64,000 nt of DNA from Streptomyces olivochromogenes (GTDB taxonomy: Bacteria; Actinomycetota; Actinomycetes; Streptomycetales; Streptomycetaceae): contig NZ_JADDRL010000020.1 of assembly GCF_021538895.1 (NCBI RefSeq), positions 1 through 64,000 on the forward strand. Reading direction: 5' to 3'. The notes below the pieces were generated by a model that was given only the letters and a program-made list of their open reading frames with translations, did not search any database and was not told the DNA's origin. The translations under genes were made by a program, and so were the position numbers. Positions 1 to 8,227 of this stretch are shown here, one piece after another. The stretch's first letter is position 1. Each line of letters starts with the position of its first letter.

Positions 1-1
1 G

Positions 2-194
2 ACCGCGCCGTACGACGTGCTGAACTGGGAAGACTGTCCGGCCTGCCGAATCCCAGAACTCCTGCCGTTACCACCGGGGCTTCTACGCCAGGCCCGATGC
101 CGCGGATACTGACTTCGGCATTTCAGGGTTACGGCGGTGGGAGGCCGAGCGAGAGCCCGATGAAATCCACCGCCTCGAAGCGCCAAGTCAGTAA
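2..194 (+). other. Possible 3' end of a broken coding region
   Basis: The first 200 bases contain coding-like tracts in two frames. One runs from base 2 to a TGA at about 112 and includes DVLNWEDCPACR. Another ends at the TAA at 192-194 and includes GLRRWEAERE. This could be the frameshifted tail of a gene that starts outside the window. I do not recognise the protein, and the reading is weak. Confidence 0.22.
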
Positions 195-247
195 GGGCCC
201 CTCGCTCACGGCCGAAGAGCGAAGGGCCGTCCCATTGCCCTCGTCCT

Positions 248-709
248 CTACGGCAGGCCGGTGCGGTTCGCCATCACGCGCAGCGCCTCATCCAGCGCTG
301 TTCGTTGCTCCTCCGTCAGCCCGGCCACGACCTCCTCGTCCAGGGTCCGCGCGATGGACGTGCAGCGGTCCAGCAAGCCTTGCCCCTCCTCGGTGAGTGT
401 CAGTACCTGCCGTCGGCGGTCCCGCGGATCCCGGACCCGCTGAACCGCGCCGAGACCCTCCAGGTAGTCGGCCAGCGACACCATCAGGCTGGGCGCGACG
501 CCCATCCGCGCGGCCAGTTCCTGCTGGGACGCCACGGCAGCAAGGCTGAGCGCGGCCATCAGGCCGACGTGCTTGGGTTTGAGGCCCAGCCCCTCAATCT
601 CCCGTGTGAACCGGTCGGTGACCACCGTGCCGAGAGTGCCGAGCCTGAACACCACGGTCGAGGTCAGGCCCGAGGCATCGTCGGCCATCGCCCCATTGAC
701 ATCGCTCAT
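248..709 (-). CDS. MarR family transcriptional regulator
   Basis: A 153-residue protein, the usual MarR length. Residues 62-110 form the winged helix-turn-helix: QQELAARMGVAPS, then a recognition helix, then the wing motif DPRDRRR typical of the family. The flanking helices would make the dimer interface. The ATG at 707-709 directly follows the divergent promoter region shared with the membrane gene at 772. It probably represses that gene and itself through the palindromes at 716-754; this is inferred from layout. The ligand is unknown, but small aromatic or oxidising compounds are common in this family. Confidence 0.9.
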   Translation of the reverse strand: MSDVNGAMADDASGLTSTVVFRLGTLGTVVTDRFTREIEGLGLKPKHVGLMAALSLAAVASQQELAARMGVAPSLMVSLADYLEGLGAVQRVRDPRDRRRQVLTLTEEGQGLLDRCTSIARTLDEEVVAGLTEEQRTALDEALRVMANRTGLP

Positions 710-715
710 GCCAAA

Positions 716-754
716 AATGATAGCTTCAAGAAATCATTCACAATCAGAATGATT
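716..754. promoter_or_regulatory. Overlapping palindromes, likely MarR operator
   Basis: A perfect inverted repeat has arms AATCATTC (732-739) and GAATGATT (747-754) with a 7-base spacer. A second repeat, AATGAT (716-721) with ATCATT (733-738), shares its right arm. Both lie in the 62-base gap between the divergent MarR and DUF4267 genes. The AT-rich arms stand out in GC-rich DNA. Function as an operator is inferred. Confidence 0.5.
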
Positions 755-771
755 CACGGGGAGATGTAACT

Positions 772-1143
772 ATGAGCTCGTCCACCGTCCAGGCCATCCT
801 CATTGCCGCCAACGGCCTCGCCTCCCTCACCTCGGCTGGCTTCTGCATCGCCGGAATGGCTAGGCCCGGCCTCGCGCTACCCAAGGGCATGGCCGTCAAC
901 GGGGGCACACATCTCTACGCGAACGCCTACGGAGCCCGGGCGATCCCCCTCGCCGCCGTCACCCTCGCTCTGTTCGCCATGGGCGACCGGTCTACCGTCG
1001 CCCCCGTTCTCGCCATCGCCGGACTGGCCCAGATCGGCGACTCCGCGATCGGCGTACAGCAGCGCAACAAGGGCATGGCCATCTGCGCCAGCCTCTTCGG
1101 TTTTCTTCACCTCGCGTCGGCGTGGTGGTTCCACAGGCACTGA
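772..1143 (+). CDS. DUF4267-like small membrane protein
   Basis: A 123-residue protein with four predicted membrane segments near residues 9-29, 56-70, 76-95 and 101-120. Between the first two lies a conserved-looking loop with NGGTHLYANAYGARAI. Length and topology match DUF4267 membrane proteins of unknown function; no catalytic motif is visible. The ATG follows GGGGAGATGTAACT, an acceptable ribosome site. It is divergent from a MarR gene with palindromes between them, so induction by the MarR ligand is plausible. The family name is a recollection from the pattern, not a search result. Confidence 0.82.
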   Translation: MSSSTVQAILIAANGLASLTSAGFCIAGMARPGLALPKGMAVNGGTHLYANAYGARAIPLAAVTLALFAMGDRSTVAPVLAIAGLAQIGDSAIGVQQRNKGMAICASLFGFLHLASAWWFHRH

Positions 1144-1171
1144 ACGCTCCGCGGCCTGCGAGATCCTTTCG

Positions 1172-1345
1172 CTATCGGCTTCTCGGGGCTCTGGATTGGT
1201 GCTGCGTGGCGGCCGCTGGGTGACCCAACTCAGGGGGTGGGCCGACGTAGTCGAGGCCGTAGCCGACGACGAACTCGTTGGGGATGTCGAAGCCAACCCA
1301 TTCCACGTCGATGGCGACCTTGGCGGCGTCGGGCTTGCGCAGCAG
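1172..1345 (-). pseudogene. hpt: C-terminal remnant of hypoxanthine phosphoribosyltransferase
   Basis: The reverse strand encodes [12 protein letters not shown], then [20 protein letters not shown]. This is the characteristic C-terminal block of bacterial hypoxanthine-guanine phosphoribosyltransferase, a purine salvage enzyme. Only about 40 recognisable residues remain. The catalytic PRPP-binding region is absent, and after GLDY the sequence becomes unrelated. The fragment abuts a transposase remnant, so it probably arrived with or was cut by a mobile element. It cannot make an active enzyme. Confidence 0.72.
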
Positions 1346-1383
1346 CGTGCACCGGCCCCGTCCCACCAGCCCCAACCGCCTTG

Positions 1384-1546
1384 CTGGCCCAGGGCCTTAC
1401 GAGCCATCCGTTCCTGGCTCACCCCCGCCATCACCCTCAACCGGTGGTGGTAAGCATGGACGGACACGGACCCACCCTCCGAACTCCAGGCCCTGATCGA
1501 CGCGGTCACCACCGGACACGGCATTGACCTCTACTGCAGGATTTAA
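1384..1546 (+). pseudogene. Transposase C-terminal remnant with in-frame stop
   Basis: One frame reads RAIRSWLTPAITLNRWW, then a TAA at 1451-1453, then AWTDTDPPSELQALIDAVT and HGIDLYCRI up to the TAA at 1544-1546. The pattern (RSWL-P----L-RWW-AW, then PP-ELQALIDAV-TG) is the C-terminal tail of a common Streptomyces DDE transposase. One substitution created the stop. No N-terminal half is present upstream, where the hpt fragment lies. It is a dead relic, and the exact IS family is uncertain. Confidence 0.55.
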
Positions 1547-1550
1547 CGAA

Positions 1551-2099
1551 CTACCGGTAGCTGGAGATGCGGCGTGGGCTGCGGGCGGTGTCGGGGTGGC
1601 GTTCTTCGGCGATCCACTGGGCGAGGGCTGCCAGTGTGGTTTCGGCGCTGTCCGCCATGTAGTCGCGCAGTGCGTCGAGGTCGGCGGAGGTGGTGCCAAG
1701 CACCGGGTCGAGGCGCAGGAGCTGCCAGGACTGCTGGACGAGGGTTCCGCGTCCTCGGGGCTCGAAGGTCCAGCTCCATCGCACGATGCCGTCGTCGGCG
1801 CCGCCGACGATGAAGGTGAAGGCGGTGCCGGGTTCGGCCCGCGTGATCTGGGAGCGAGTGGTCCACTGCTTGCCGTTCCTGTGGTTGCGGCCGCTGAACC
1901 AGGCGCCGACCAGGGGGCCGGCGTTCTGGTCGTAGGCGACGTCGGTGGCGTTGGGGCTCCACCGGTGGATGGCGGACACGTCGCTGATGAGGTCGTAGAC
2001 CCGTGCGGGGGCGGCGCCGACCCATGCGCGCCTGGTGAAGGCGAAATCCGACGCGTTCAGGATTTCGAAGCGGTCGTGTTCGCGGGTCGTGCTGCTCAA
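1551..2099 (-). CDS. SRPBCC (polyketide cyclase/dehydrase-like) family protein
   Basis: A 182-residue START/Bet v1-type protein. Features include AWVGAAPARVYDLISDVSAIHRWSP near residues 26-50 and GAWFSGRNHRNGKQWTTRSQI, followed by the AEPGTAFTFIVGG strand and a long C-terminal helix. Such proteins bind hydrophobic ligands or act as polyketide cyclases; the substrate is unknown. The TTG start is chosen because AGGAGG lies six bases upstream. It is divergent from the XRE regulator at 2233, which may control it. Confidence 0.87.
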   Translation of the reverse strand: MSSTTREHDRFEILNASDFAFTRRAWVGAAPARVYDLISDVSAIHRWSPNATDVAYDQNAGPLVGAWFSGRNHRNGKQWTTRSQITRAEPGTAFTFIVGGADDGIVRWSWTFEPRGRGTLVQQSWQLLRLDPVLGTTSADLDALRDYMADSAETTLAALAQWIAEERHPDTARSPRRISSYR

Positions 2100-2232
2100 G
2101 GCGTTCCTCCTGTACGAGTGCGGGATGCGGTGGACTCAGCTCATCGCCGCTCGGGCCGGGGAGCCAGTCCCGCTGGTGCCTATCCCCGGCGGGGAGAGGC
2201 TCTGCGTCGCGGGTCGGCACATACTCGGTGCC

Positions 2233-3117
2233 ATGAACGGGACATCACAGCTCGGGGACTTCCTGCGGACGCGGCGCTCCCAGCTGCGCCCCGAAGAGGC
2301 CGGCGTGCCTACCTACGGGGAGCGCCGGCGGGTGCCCGGTCTTCGCCGCGAGGAGCTGGCACTGCTGGCGGGGGTGAGCGCCTCCTACTACGCCCGCCTG
2401 GAGCAGGGGCACTCGCTGGGCGCCTCGCCCGAGGTGCTGGACGCGATCGCCCGAGCTCTGCGCCTGGACGAGTCCGAGCACCGGCACCTGCACGACCTGG
2501 CCCGACCGGCCAAGCCCCGTAGCGGGCGGCGCCCCGCGCCGGAGCGCATGACGGAGGCGACCGCCCAACTGCTGGACGCCCTCGGGGACGTTCCCGCTAT
2601 CGTCATCGACCGGCGCAGTGACGTCCTGGCGTGGAACCGGCTGGGCCACGCGCTGTTCGCCGGGCACCTCGACCCCGGTGCACCGGACGTACCGGCGCAG
2701 CGCCCCAACATGGCCAGGCTGGTATTCCTTGACGCCCATATCCGAGACCTGTATGCGCACTGGCCGGACAAGGCTAGGGCGGTGGTGGGGAATCTGCGCC
2801 TGGTGGCGGGCCAGTACCCGCAGGACGCCGCGCTGCACACCCTGCTGGGTGAGCTGAGCACGAAGAGCGAGGACTTCGCCTCGATGTGGGCCGACCACCG
2901 GGTCAAGGCCTGCGCGGTAGCCAAGTACGAGATGCGTCACCCGCTGGTCGGCTCACTGACCGTGATGCAGCAGACCCTGAGCCAGGGACCGGGCCCCAGC
3001 GTCGTCGTGGCAACCACCGCGGCGGACTCACCCTCGAGAGCCGCCCTGGAACTCCTCGCCCAGGCCACCACCCGGGACGCCCCTGCCCGTTCGGACAGTC
3101 GGCTCAGCACCGGCTGA
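2233..3117 (+). CDS. XRE family regulator with MmyB-like ligand domain
   Basis: A 294-residue protein starting at the ATG of MNGTSQLGDFLRTRRS. Residues 5-85 hold the helix-turn-helix, with PGLRREELALLAGVSASYY and the RLEQG motif. Residues 105-260 match the MmyB-type PAS-like ligand domain, with WNRLGHALF and VGSLTVMQQ. This architecture is very common in Streptomyces and usually represses a divergent enzyme gene; here the neighbour is the SRPBCC gene. An upstream in-frame ATG at 2035 exists but would overlap that gene, so the later start is preferred. Confidence 0.92.
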   Translation: MNGTSQLGDFLRTRRSQLRPEEAGVPTYGERRRVPGLRREELALLAGVSASYYARLEQGHSLGASPEVLDAIARALRLDESEHRHLHDLARPAKPRSGRRPAPERMTEATAQLLDALGDVPAIVIDRRSDVLAWNRLGHALFAGHLDPGAPDVPAQRPNMARLVFLDAHIRDLYAHWPDKARAVVGNLRLVAGQYPQDAALHTLLGELSTKSEDFASMWADHRVKACAVAKYEMRHPLVGSLTVMQQTLSQGPGPSVVVATTAADSPSRAALELLAQATTRDAPARSDSRLSTG

Positions 3118-3239
3118 CCCCGTATCCCTCCCTCCCGTCGGCACCCGCGCATGCTGGTCCCGGCCGGGCATCTTTCCACCCTCCGTCCTCATGCGTCGGC
3201 GTGCCGCTGCCGCATGCCCGAAAGCAGTGAAGGAACCCC

Positions 3240-4202
3240 GTGTTCACCAAGCTCTCCAAGTCCGCCGTGTCGGCCGCCGTCCTGGCCGCCGCGGTCGCGA
3301 TGGCCGCTCCGGCCCCGGCGTCGGCCGCCTCCGACCCGCTCAGGTGCGCGCGTACCGTCGTGCACTTCGACCTGGCCAAGGGCCAGACGCCGGAGAATAT
3401 CGCCCTGGGCCCGGACGGCACCGCGTACGTCAGCCTCGCCAAGGCCCGCCAGGTCGCCGCGGTCTCCCGGCACGGTGGCGTACGGATCCTGGCCACCCTG
3501 CCCGCACCCGCCGACGGCGGCATCCACACCCCGGCGCTGGGCTTCCCGCTGACCACCGGCGTCGTCCGGGCCCAGGACGGCACCTTGTACTTCCTGTACG
3601 CCACCGGCACTGCGGACCTGACCGGCGTATGGCGCCTACGCCCGGGCGGCCGGCCGCAGCGCATCGCCGCACTGCCCGCCGCCGGCCTGCCCAACGGCCT
3701 GGCCCTGGACACCCGTACCCGCACCCTGTACGTCACCGATTCCACCCTGGGCACCGTCTGGCGCGTGCCCGCCTCCGGCGGCACTGCAACCGCCTGGTCC
3801 ACCGACCCGGCGCTGGCCCCCGCCGGGTTCCTCGGCGCCAACGGCCTGAAGATCCACAACGGGGCGCTCTGGGCCACCAACCTCGACAAGGGCACCATCG
3901 TCCGTATCCCGACCCTGGCCGACGGGCGCGCCGGCACCGCCCGGGTCGCCGCCACCGGCCTGACCGGGATCGACGACTTCGCCTTCACCGGCCACGGCGA
4001 CCAGATCATCGCCGCCCTCAACACCGTCAACCAGGTCGCCCTGATCCGGCCCGACGGCACCCGCACCACCGTCCTGACCGCCGCCGACGGCCTCCAGGGC
4101 CCGACTTCCATCGCCCTGCGCGGCAACACCGTCCACGTCGCGAGCGCCGCCTACCTCACCGCGAAGGACCCCAACCTCGTCCTCGCCCACCTGGGCGGCT
4201 GA
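3240..4202 (+). CDS. ScyD/ScyE-like secreted beta-propeller protein
   Basis: A 320-residue exported protein. Residues 1-30 are a Sec signal peptide ending in ASAAS. The rest contains propeller-type strands of the SMP-30/NHL kind, including PENIALGPDGTAYVSLA, LPNGLALDTRTRTLYVTDS and GANGLKIHNGALWATN. It fits the ScyD/ScyE family of periplasmic or secreted propellers, mostly of unknown function in actinomycetes. The GTG start is supported by AAGGAA upstream. It may be co-transcribed with the truncated hydrolase at 4297, 95 bases downstream. Confidence 0.84.
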   Translation: MFTKLSKSAVSAAVLAAAVAMAAPAPASAASDPLRCARTVVHFDLAKGQTPENIALGPDGTAYVSLAKARQVAAVSRHGGVRILATLPAPADGGIHTPALGFPLTTGVVRAQDGTLYFLYATGTADLTGVWRLRPGGRPQRIAALPAAGLPNGLALDTRTRTLYVTDSTLGTVWRVPASGGTATAWSTDPALAPAGFLGANGLKIHNGALWATNLDKGTIVRIPTLADGRAGTARVAATGLTGIDDFAFTGHGDQIIAALNTVNQVALIRPDGTRTTVLTAADGLQGPTSIALRGNTVHVASAAYLTAKDPNLVLAHLGG

Positions 4203-4296
4203 GCCCCGCTCAGCACAACGCCCGTCAGCGCACCCCGGCCCGGGGAGCACACCTCCCCGGCCGGCACCGATCAGCCCGCACCCTACGGAGAACCCC

Positions 4297-4659
4297 ATGC
4301 CCGACATGCACGAGACCATCCTGGGCGACGTCACCGTCACCCGCGTCGAGGAAATGCACGGGCCGATCATGCCCGCCGACCAGTTCTTCCCCGACCTGCC
4401 CGAGCAGGCGTGGAAGGACCACCGCGAGCCGCTCGTCCCCGATCACCTGGGCGCGGACGACGCCATGGTCCACGTCGCGATGCAGACCTGGCTGCTGCGC
4501 AGCGAGGGCCGCACCATCCTGGTCGACACCGGCGTCGGCAACGACAAGTCCCGCCCGACCGTCGCGGCGTGGGACCACTTGCGGCTGGACTACCTCGGCA
4601 CCCTCGCCCGGGCCGGCGTGCGGCCCGAGGGAGATCCGGAGCTTATCCGGGGTCCATAG
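4297..4659 (+). pseudogene. Truncated MBL-fold metallo-hydrolase
   Basis: The 120 residues match the N-terminal part of metallo-beta-lactamase-fold hydrolases: TWLLRSEGRTILVDTGVGND is the strand-turn before the metal motif. The protein ends at RPEGDPELIRGP, just before the expected HxHxDH metal-binding motif, which is absent downstream in all frames. A normal member is about 280 residues. The break near 4640 is abrupt, so this is an inactive fragment. A ribosome site (GGAGAACCCC) precedes the ATG. Confidence 0.72.
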
Positions 4660-5236
4660 CCAAGGGCTGTCCGTGAACACCACGGGATCGCAGGACGGGT
4701 CCAGGATCCCCAGCCCGTTCGACAAGCCGATCCACCCCTACAGCTCACTGCGGCGGCCCGTCTCCTCCCGCGCCCAGGTTGTAAAACTCGGACCCACCGC
4801 CCGTGTCAGGGCGCGGCCGACGCAACTTCATCCGAGCCTCGCGCCATATATGCGCCAAGTGACGATGTAGGCACCGCCGGCTAGCGGTATGGCAGCCACC
4901 CACACCAACAACCGCGCAACCGTCCACCACGTCGTTTCTGCCGACCCAATCCAGCTCAGCTGACCCAACCGAAACAGGGAGGCTAGAACGCATGAGAACG
5001 GGGGTCGTGCGTCGATGGCGTCAAGGCTGCCGAGGGGCAGGGGAGCCGAGGCCGTCCGAACGGCAAGTGTTTGTCAGATGAGGTCCGGCGCACCCCGGTT
5101 GCCGAGGTTACCGGTGAGTTGTTTCACGGGCGGGTGTTCGATCGTCAGCAGAACCGCAGGCGGGGCATCCGTCGTGACCTACTCACGTCGAAGACCACCG
5201 GCACTGCGCCGGACTGATCCAGGGGGACAACCACTC
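4660..5236. other. Gap after the hydrolase break; weak small ORFs only
   Basis: No convincing gene. On the reverse strand a short open frame of about 4828-4975 encodes a hydrophobic stretch (VARLLVWVAAIPLAGGAYIV). Its stop overlaps, as ATGA, the ATG of a 28-codon frame running from 4831 down to 4745. This could be a tiny membrane-protein remnant. The lower part reads as the promoter region of the lipoprotein gene at 5237. Confidence 0.25.
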
Positions 5237-5917
5237 ATGCGTCTGCGTACTGCCACCTTTGTGACGGCCGCTGTATTCGTCGCCAGCCTCAGCCTTACGG
5301 CCTGCAATTCGGGGACCGACGAAGCCAAGACCGAAGACACCTCCAGCCCGGTCGCCACGGCCTCGCCGACCTCGAAGGCCTCTGCCACCGCCGGCACGTC
5401 CACAGGCAAGACAGGCGGAAGCCAGGCCTCTGCGACTGCGGCCGGCTCGGCCGGCTCCGGGTCCGGCGGAGGTGCTGTCAGCGCGTGCACCACGAAGACG
5501 ACCACCGTCCAGTTCATCGCCTCGGCCGCACACGCCAGCGAGTCGGAGCCCGCCACTGCCACGGTCAAGGTCACCAACACCTCGGGCAGCACCTGCACCA
5601 TCGTGGGCGCGACCTCCCTGACCGCCAAGGACGACCAGGGCAAGGCCGACCCCATCGAGACCGACAACTCGGCTGCCGGCACCGACTCCGTTGACCTCGC
5701 CCCCGGCGCCTCCGCCACTGCCGACGTCCTCTACACGGACCTCAACTTCGACGGCAGCCAGTCCGCCCGCGAGGTCTGCGCAGTACAGGCCTCCAAGGTC
5801 GAGATCGCGCTCCCGAAGGACGTCGCACGCACCGTGAAGGTCACCAAGGCAAGCGGCTCGACCGGGATCTTCAACGTCTGCACCCAGGACGTGAAGTTCG
5901 GCTCCTTCCACTCCTAG
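5237..5917 (+). CDS. DUF4232-type lipoprotein
   Basis: A 226-residue exported lipoprotein. The signal sequence ends in the lipobox LTAC with Cys23 as the lipidation site. A Ser/Thr/Ala/Gly-rich linker follows (about residues 30-80). The C-terminal domain has VKVTNTSGSTCTIVGATSL and closing cysteines, the pattern of DUF4232, a family of surface lipoproteins of unknown role in actinomycetes. The ATG at 5237 is chosen because AGGGGG and the signal sequence fit it; a longer reading from 5015 would bury the signal peptide. Confidence 0.88.
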   Translation: MRLRTATFVTAAVFVASLSLTACNSGTDEAKTEDTSSPVATASPTSKASATAGTSTGKTGGSQASATAAGSAGSGSGGGAVSACTTKTTTVQFIASAAHASESEPATATVKVTNTSGSTCTIVGATSLTAKDDQGKADPIETDNSAAGTDSVDLAPGASATADVLYTDLNFDGSQSAREVCAVQASKVEIALPKDVARTVKVTKASGSTGIFNVCTQDVKFGSFHS

Positions 5918-5971
5918 GGCGTGTGATGTCGTGGTCGATCTTGCCGATCCGGATCCGGTAGGAAGACGGTC

Positions 5972-6114
5972 ATGGCGCACAGGCAACTCACCTACCAGCA
6001 GCGGAAATTGTTCGAGCCGTTCCTGCCGATAGGCGAGTACGCCTCAGCACCACGACCACGAACACCGCTCAGGGCGTGGTCGCCGTCAACCGCACCCGCA
6101 ACAACGTCAGCTGA
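5972..6114 (+). pseudogene. IS5-family transposase N-terminal remnant joined to an unrelated tail
   Basis: MAHRQLTYQQRKLFEPFLPI followed by GEYAS is the standard opening of IS5-group transposases in Streptomyces. Similarity stops at about 6046. The following bases read STTTTNTAQGVVAVNRTRNN in another frame and end at a TGA at 6112-6114, which looks like the tail of a different gene. Both pieces are fragments, so an insertion followed by deletion is inferred. Confidence 0.5.
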
Positions 6115-6128
6115 CTCCGGGCACCCCG

Positions 6129-6173
6129 CCCGGTCCTCGCCTCACCGCGACCCGCAGGCGGGCGAGGACCGGG
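6129..6173. terminator. Hairpin terminator
   Basis: A perfect 13-bp stem, CCCGGTCCTCGCC (6129-6141) with GGCGAGGACCGGG (6161-6173), lies just after the coding tail ending at 6114. It has no long T run, as is usual in Streptomyces. Confidence 0.65.
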
Positions 6174-6264
6174 AAGGCTTCGTTGGCCTCGCGGGATCCT
6201 TGGCCCAGCTCGCATCGCTGCCATCGCATCCAGCAGGGGCCAGGCGCCAGTCGTCACCGAGCGG

Positions 6265-6531
6265 TCAGCGGTCCCTCTTCCGGAAGATTAGTAGTGCCCG
6301 CTCTTGATCTGCGTCGACGGTGTAAGTACTCATCCGGTCCAGCTGCCAGCCCTCTTGCTCGACCAGGTGGATCGCCTGAGACACCTGATCCTGTACCGCC
6401 CTCTTCGGGTCCACGCCCTGCCACCCGATGCCGCGTCCGATGAGGGGGACGATCGCCGAGTAGATGGTGCAGTCCGTCAGACGCTGCCGACGGGCGCCTT
6501 CCGCAATGGCGTTGATGATCGGATCAAGCAC
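6265..6531 (-). CDS. Small hypothetical protein
   Basis: An 88-residue protein that I do not recognise. It starts at a GTG preceded by GAGGAGG four bases away, better placed than an upstream GTG at 6552. The sequence has DPIINAIAEGARRQRLTD, a central QDQVSQAIHLVEQEGWQLDR helix and ends in RALLIFRKRDR. It resembles a compact alpha/beta domain with no signal peptide or membrane segment. It is divergent from the VOC gene at 6643. Confidence 0.6.
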   Translation of the reverse strand: MLDPIINAIAEGARRQRLTDCTIYSAIVPLIGRGIGWQGVDPKRAVQDQVSQAIHLVEQEGWQLDRMSTYTVDADQERALLIFRKRDR

Positions 6532-6642
6532 GCTGCCTCCTCGCCCCGGCACCGATGGTAGGTGGCCTTCTCCGGACTACGTCTTGGGGTGCACCGATCT
6601 ATTGCATCGCGGGCGTCCGGCGTCGCGATTTACGATGATCGG

Positions 6643-7020
6643 ATGCTGAGGTTCACCGATGTCATTCTCGACTGTCCCGACCCCTGGAAGCTGGCCGAGT
6701 TCTATGCCGAGCTGCTGGGCTGGGAGATCAACACGGACATCAGTCAGAAGGACTGGGTCAACCTGCGCAATGACGGCGTCGAGCTGTCGTTTCAGCGGGT
6801 GGAGAACTACCAGCGGCCCTCCTGGCCGGGTCAGGAGCATCCGCAGCAGTTCCACCTCGACTTCGAAGTGGACGAGTTCGAGCCCGAACAGCGCCGGGTG
6901 ATCAAGCTGGGCGCCACCTTCCAAAAGAGCTTCGTCGGCGAGTCCGGCTACGGCTGGCAGGTCTACACCGACCCGGCCGGGCATCCCTTCTGCCTGTGCC
7001 GCAACCGTCCCCAGCCCTGA
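6643..7020 (+). CDS. VOC family (glyoxalase-like) protein
   Basis: A 125-residue vicinal-oxygen-chelate protein with the paired beta-alpha-beta-beta-beta modules: LDCPDPWKLAEFYAELLGWE at the start and VYTDPAGHPFCLCR at the end. In glyoxalase relatives this fold binds a metal and modifies small electrophiles; this single-domain actinomycete type often serves as an unassigned dioxygenase or resistance protein. The ATG at 6643 begins the conserved first strand; an earlier ATG (6562) adds an unrelated leader. Confidence 0.9.
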   Translation: MLRFTDVILDCPDPWKLAEFYAELLGWEINTDISQKDWVNLRNDGVELSFQRVENYQRPSWPGQEHPQQFHLDFEVDEFEPEQRRVIKLGATFQKSFVGESGYGWQVYTDPAGHPFCLCRNRPQP

Positions 7021-7037
7021 CCGCACACGACGAGAAA

Positions 7038-7067
7038 CCGCCCCGGCCACGGATGGAGCCGGGGCGG
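7038..7067. terminator. Hairpin terminator after the VOC gene
   Basis: A perfect 10-bp stem, CCGCCCCGGC (7038-7047) with GCCGGGGCGG (7058-7067), lies 17 bases after the VOC stop codon. Confidence 0.75.
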
Positions 7068-7131
7068 CTGCTTATCCCCGCACGAACTGGGTGTTGCGCA
7101 TGAGCATCGCCGGAGGTGACAACCGTCCAGG

Positions 7132-7779
7132 TCACGAAGGCTCCGTCGATGCGGCCACTGCAGTGGTGCGAGCAACGATCTCCCGGAAGGCGGGAATTCC
7201 CCAGTTGGCGGACTCCTGCTGCCGGGAGATCTGCGCGTCGAGGTGGGTGAGCTTCTCCTCGGCGTGGGTCAGGCTGTTCTGCAGGCCTTGGATCTCGCCG
7301 AGCCAACCCTCGCGTTCGGCTTCCAGGATGCGCGCGAGGAGGTTGCCGCGGATGCCAACGAGCCGCGCTGCTGTTCTGTCGCGTGACGCTGCCCTGCGCG
7401 GATACTGAAGGGGCCTTGCCTCGGTGACGCCAAGGAGCGCGTGCCGGCTTGTGCGCCAGCTTCATCCACACCATGCAGTCCCGGGCGTCCTCCCGGGTTG
7501 CGCGGTCCCCCTCGATCCCGAGTCCCCACAAGAACCGGAACCAGGGCAGCAGATCCATGCCGTACGAGCGTGGCGTCAGCGGCAAGCCGTCTGTCGCCAT
7601 CACTTCCTTGAGGTACAGCACGGTGGGCTCGACCGGTCTCCCGACCGAATCGAGGACCCTGTACGGCTCCCCGGGGTTCCCGTCTCCAGTAGCCGGCCCA
7701 ACTCGGGCAGGACGAAGTCCCTCGGATCCCTTCCGGGACGTTGCTCATCAAGAACGTCGACAGCTCGCAGACACCCCAT
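7132..7779 (-). pseudogene. Frameshifted tyrosine recombinase N-terminal fragment fused to accessory tail
   Basis: Reading from the ATG at 7777-7779, one frame gives VLDEQRPGRDP and FVLPELGRLLETG. A frameshift then gives EPYRVLDSVGRPVEPTVLYL and RSYGMDLLPWFRFLWGLGIE, the SAM-like N-terminal domain of actinomycete site-specific integrases. A further shift leads to a coiled-coil tail with LARILEAEREGWLGEIQGLQ and LDAQISRQQESANWG, ending at the TGA at 7132-7134. That tail resembles the third protein of Tn554-type recombination modules. The catalytic domain is missing. Two frame changes and the join mark it as dead. Confidence 0.62.
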
Positions 7780-7839
7780 CTGATCTGCGAAGACTCATGA
7801 GTTAGTTCGGTCAACAGGCCTGGACTGCCACGACGGCAC

Positions 7840-8190
7840 CCCGGCAGACCCGGGCAGTTGCCGCTCCCCCCGCGGACGCCCCGGCCCGGGGAAGGTCGTC
7901 AGCCCACGCGATGTATGCCCGGACACCGGCCTGGCCCGCTCTCCTACGGCCAGGCCCGCGCACTGCTGAACGAGCACACCGCCGTGCGCGGGCCAGGAAC
8001 CGGCTGGGACCTGCACGAGTACCGCCACTCCGCCCTCACGCACCTCGGTGAACAGGGCGCCTCTTTACTAATGCTGATGGCAAAGTCGAGGCACAAGAAG
8101 TCGGAAAACGTCCGCCGCTACTTCAAGCCGTCCCCCGAGGCGATCTCGGAGCCGACAAGCCTCCTCGCCCCTGGTGACGCGCGGCGCTGA
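7840..8190 (+). pseudogene. Tyrosine recombinase catalytic-domain fragment
   Basis: The sequence [20 protein letters not shown] carries the HxxR box, and [17 protein letters not shown] carries the tyrosine nucleophile of phage-type integrases. Upstream, the frame of [19 protein letters not shown] shifts by one base near 7938 into [14 protein letters not shown], so the reading frame is broken. It lies on the opposite strand from the N-terminal fragment at 7132-7779, implying rearrangement of one or two integrated elements. Confidence 0.68.
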
Positions 8191-8227
8191 GTCACCCGTT
8201 CAAATCAAATGCGCGAACTAGAGCCCT

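Noticed and set aside
3191..4870. 559-codon + strand frame over the ScyD gene
   Set aside because: Arg/Pro/Gly-rich out-of-frame shadow; the real gene uses a different frame with a signal peptide and propeller motifs.
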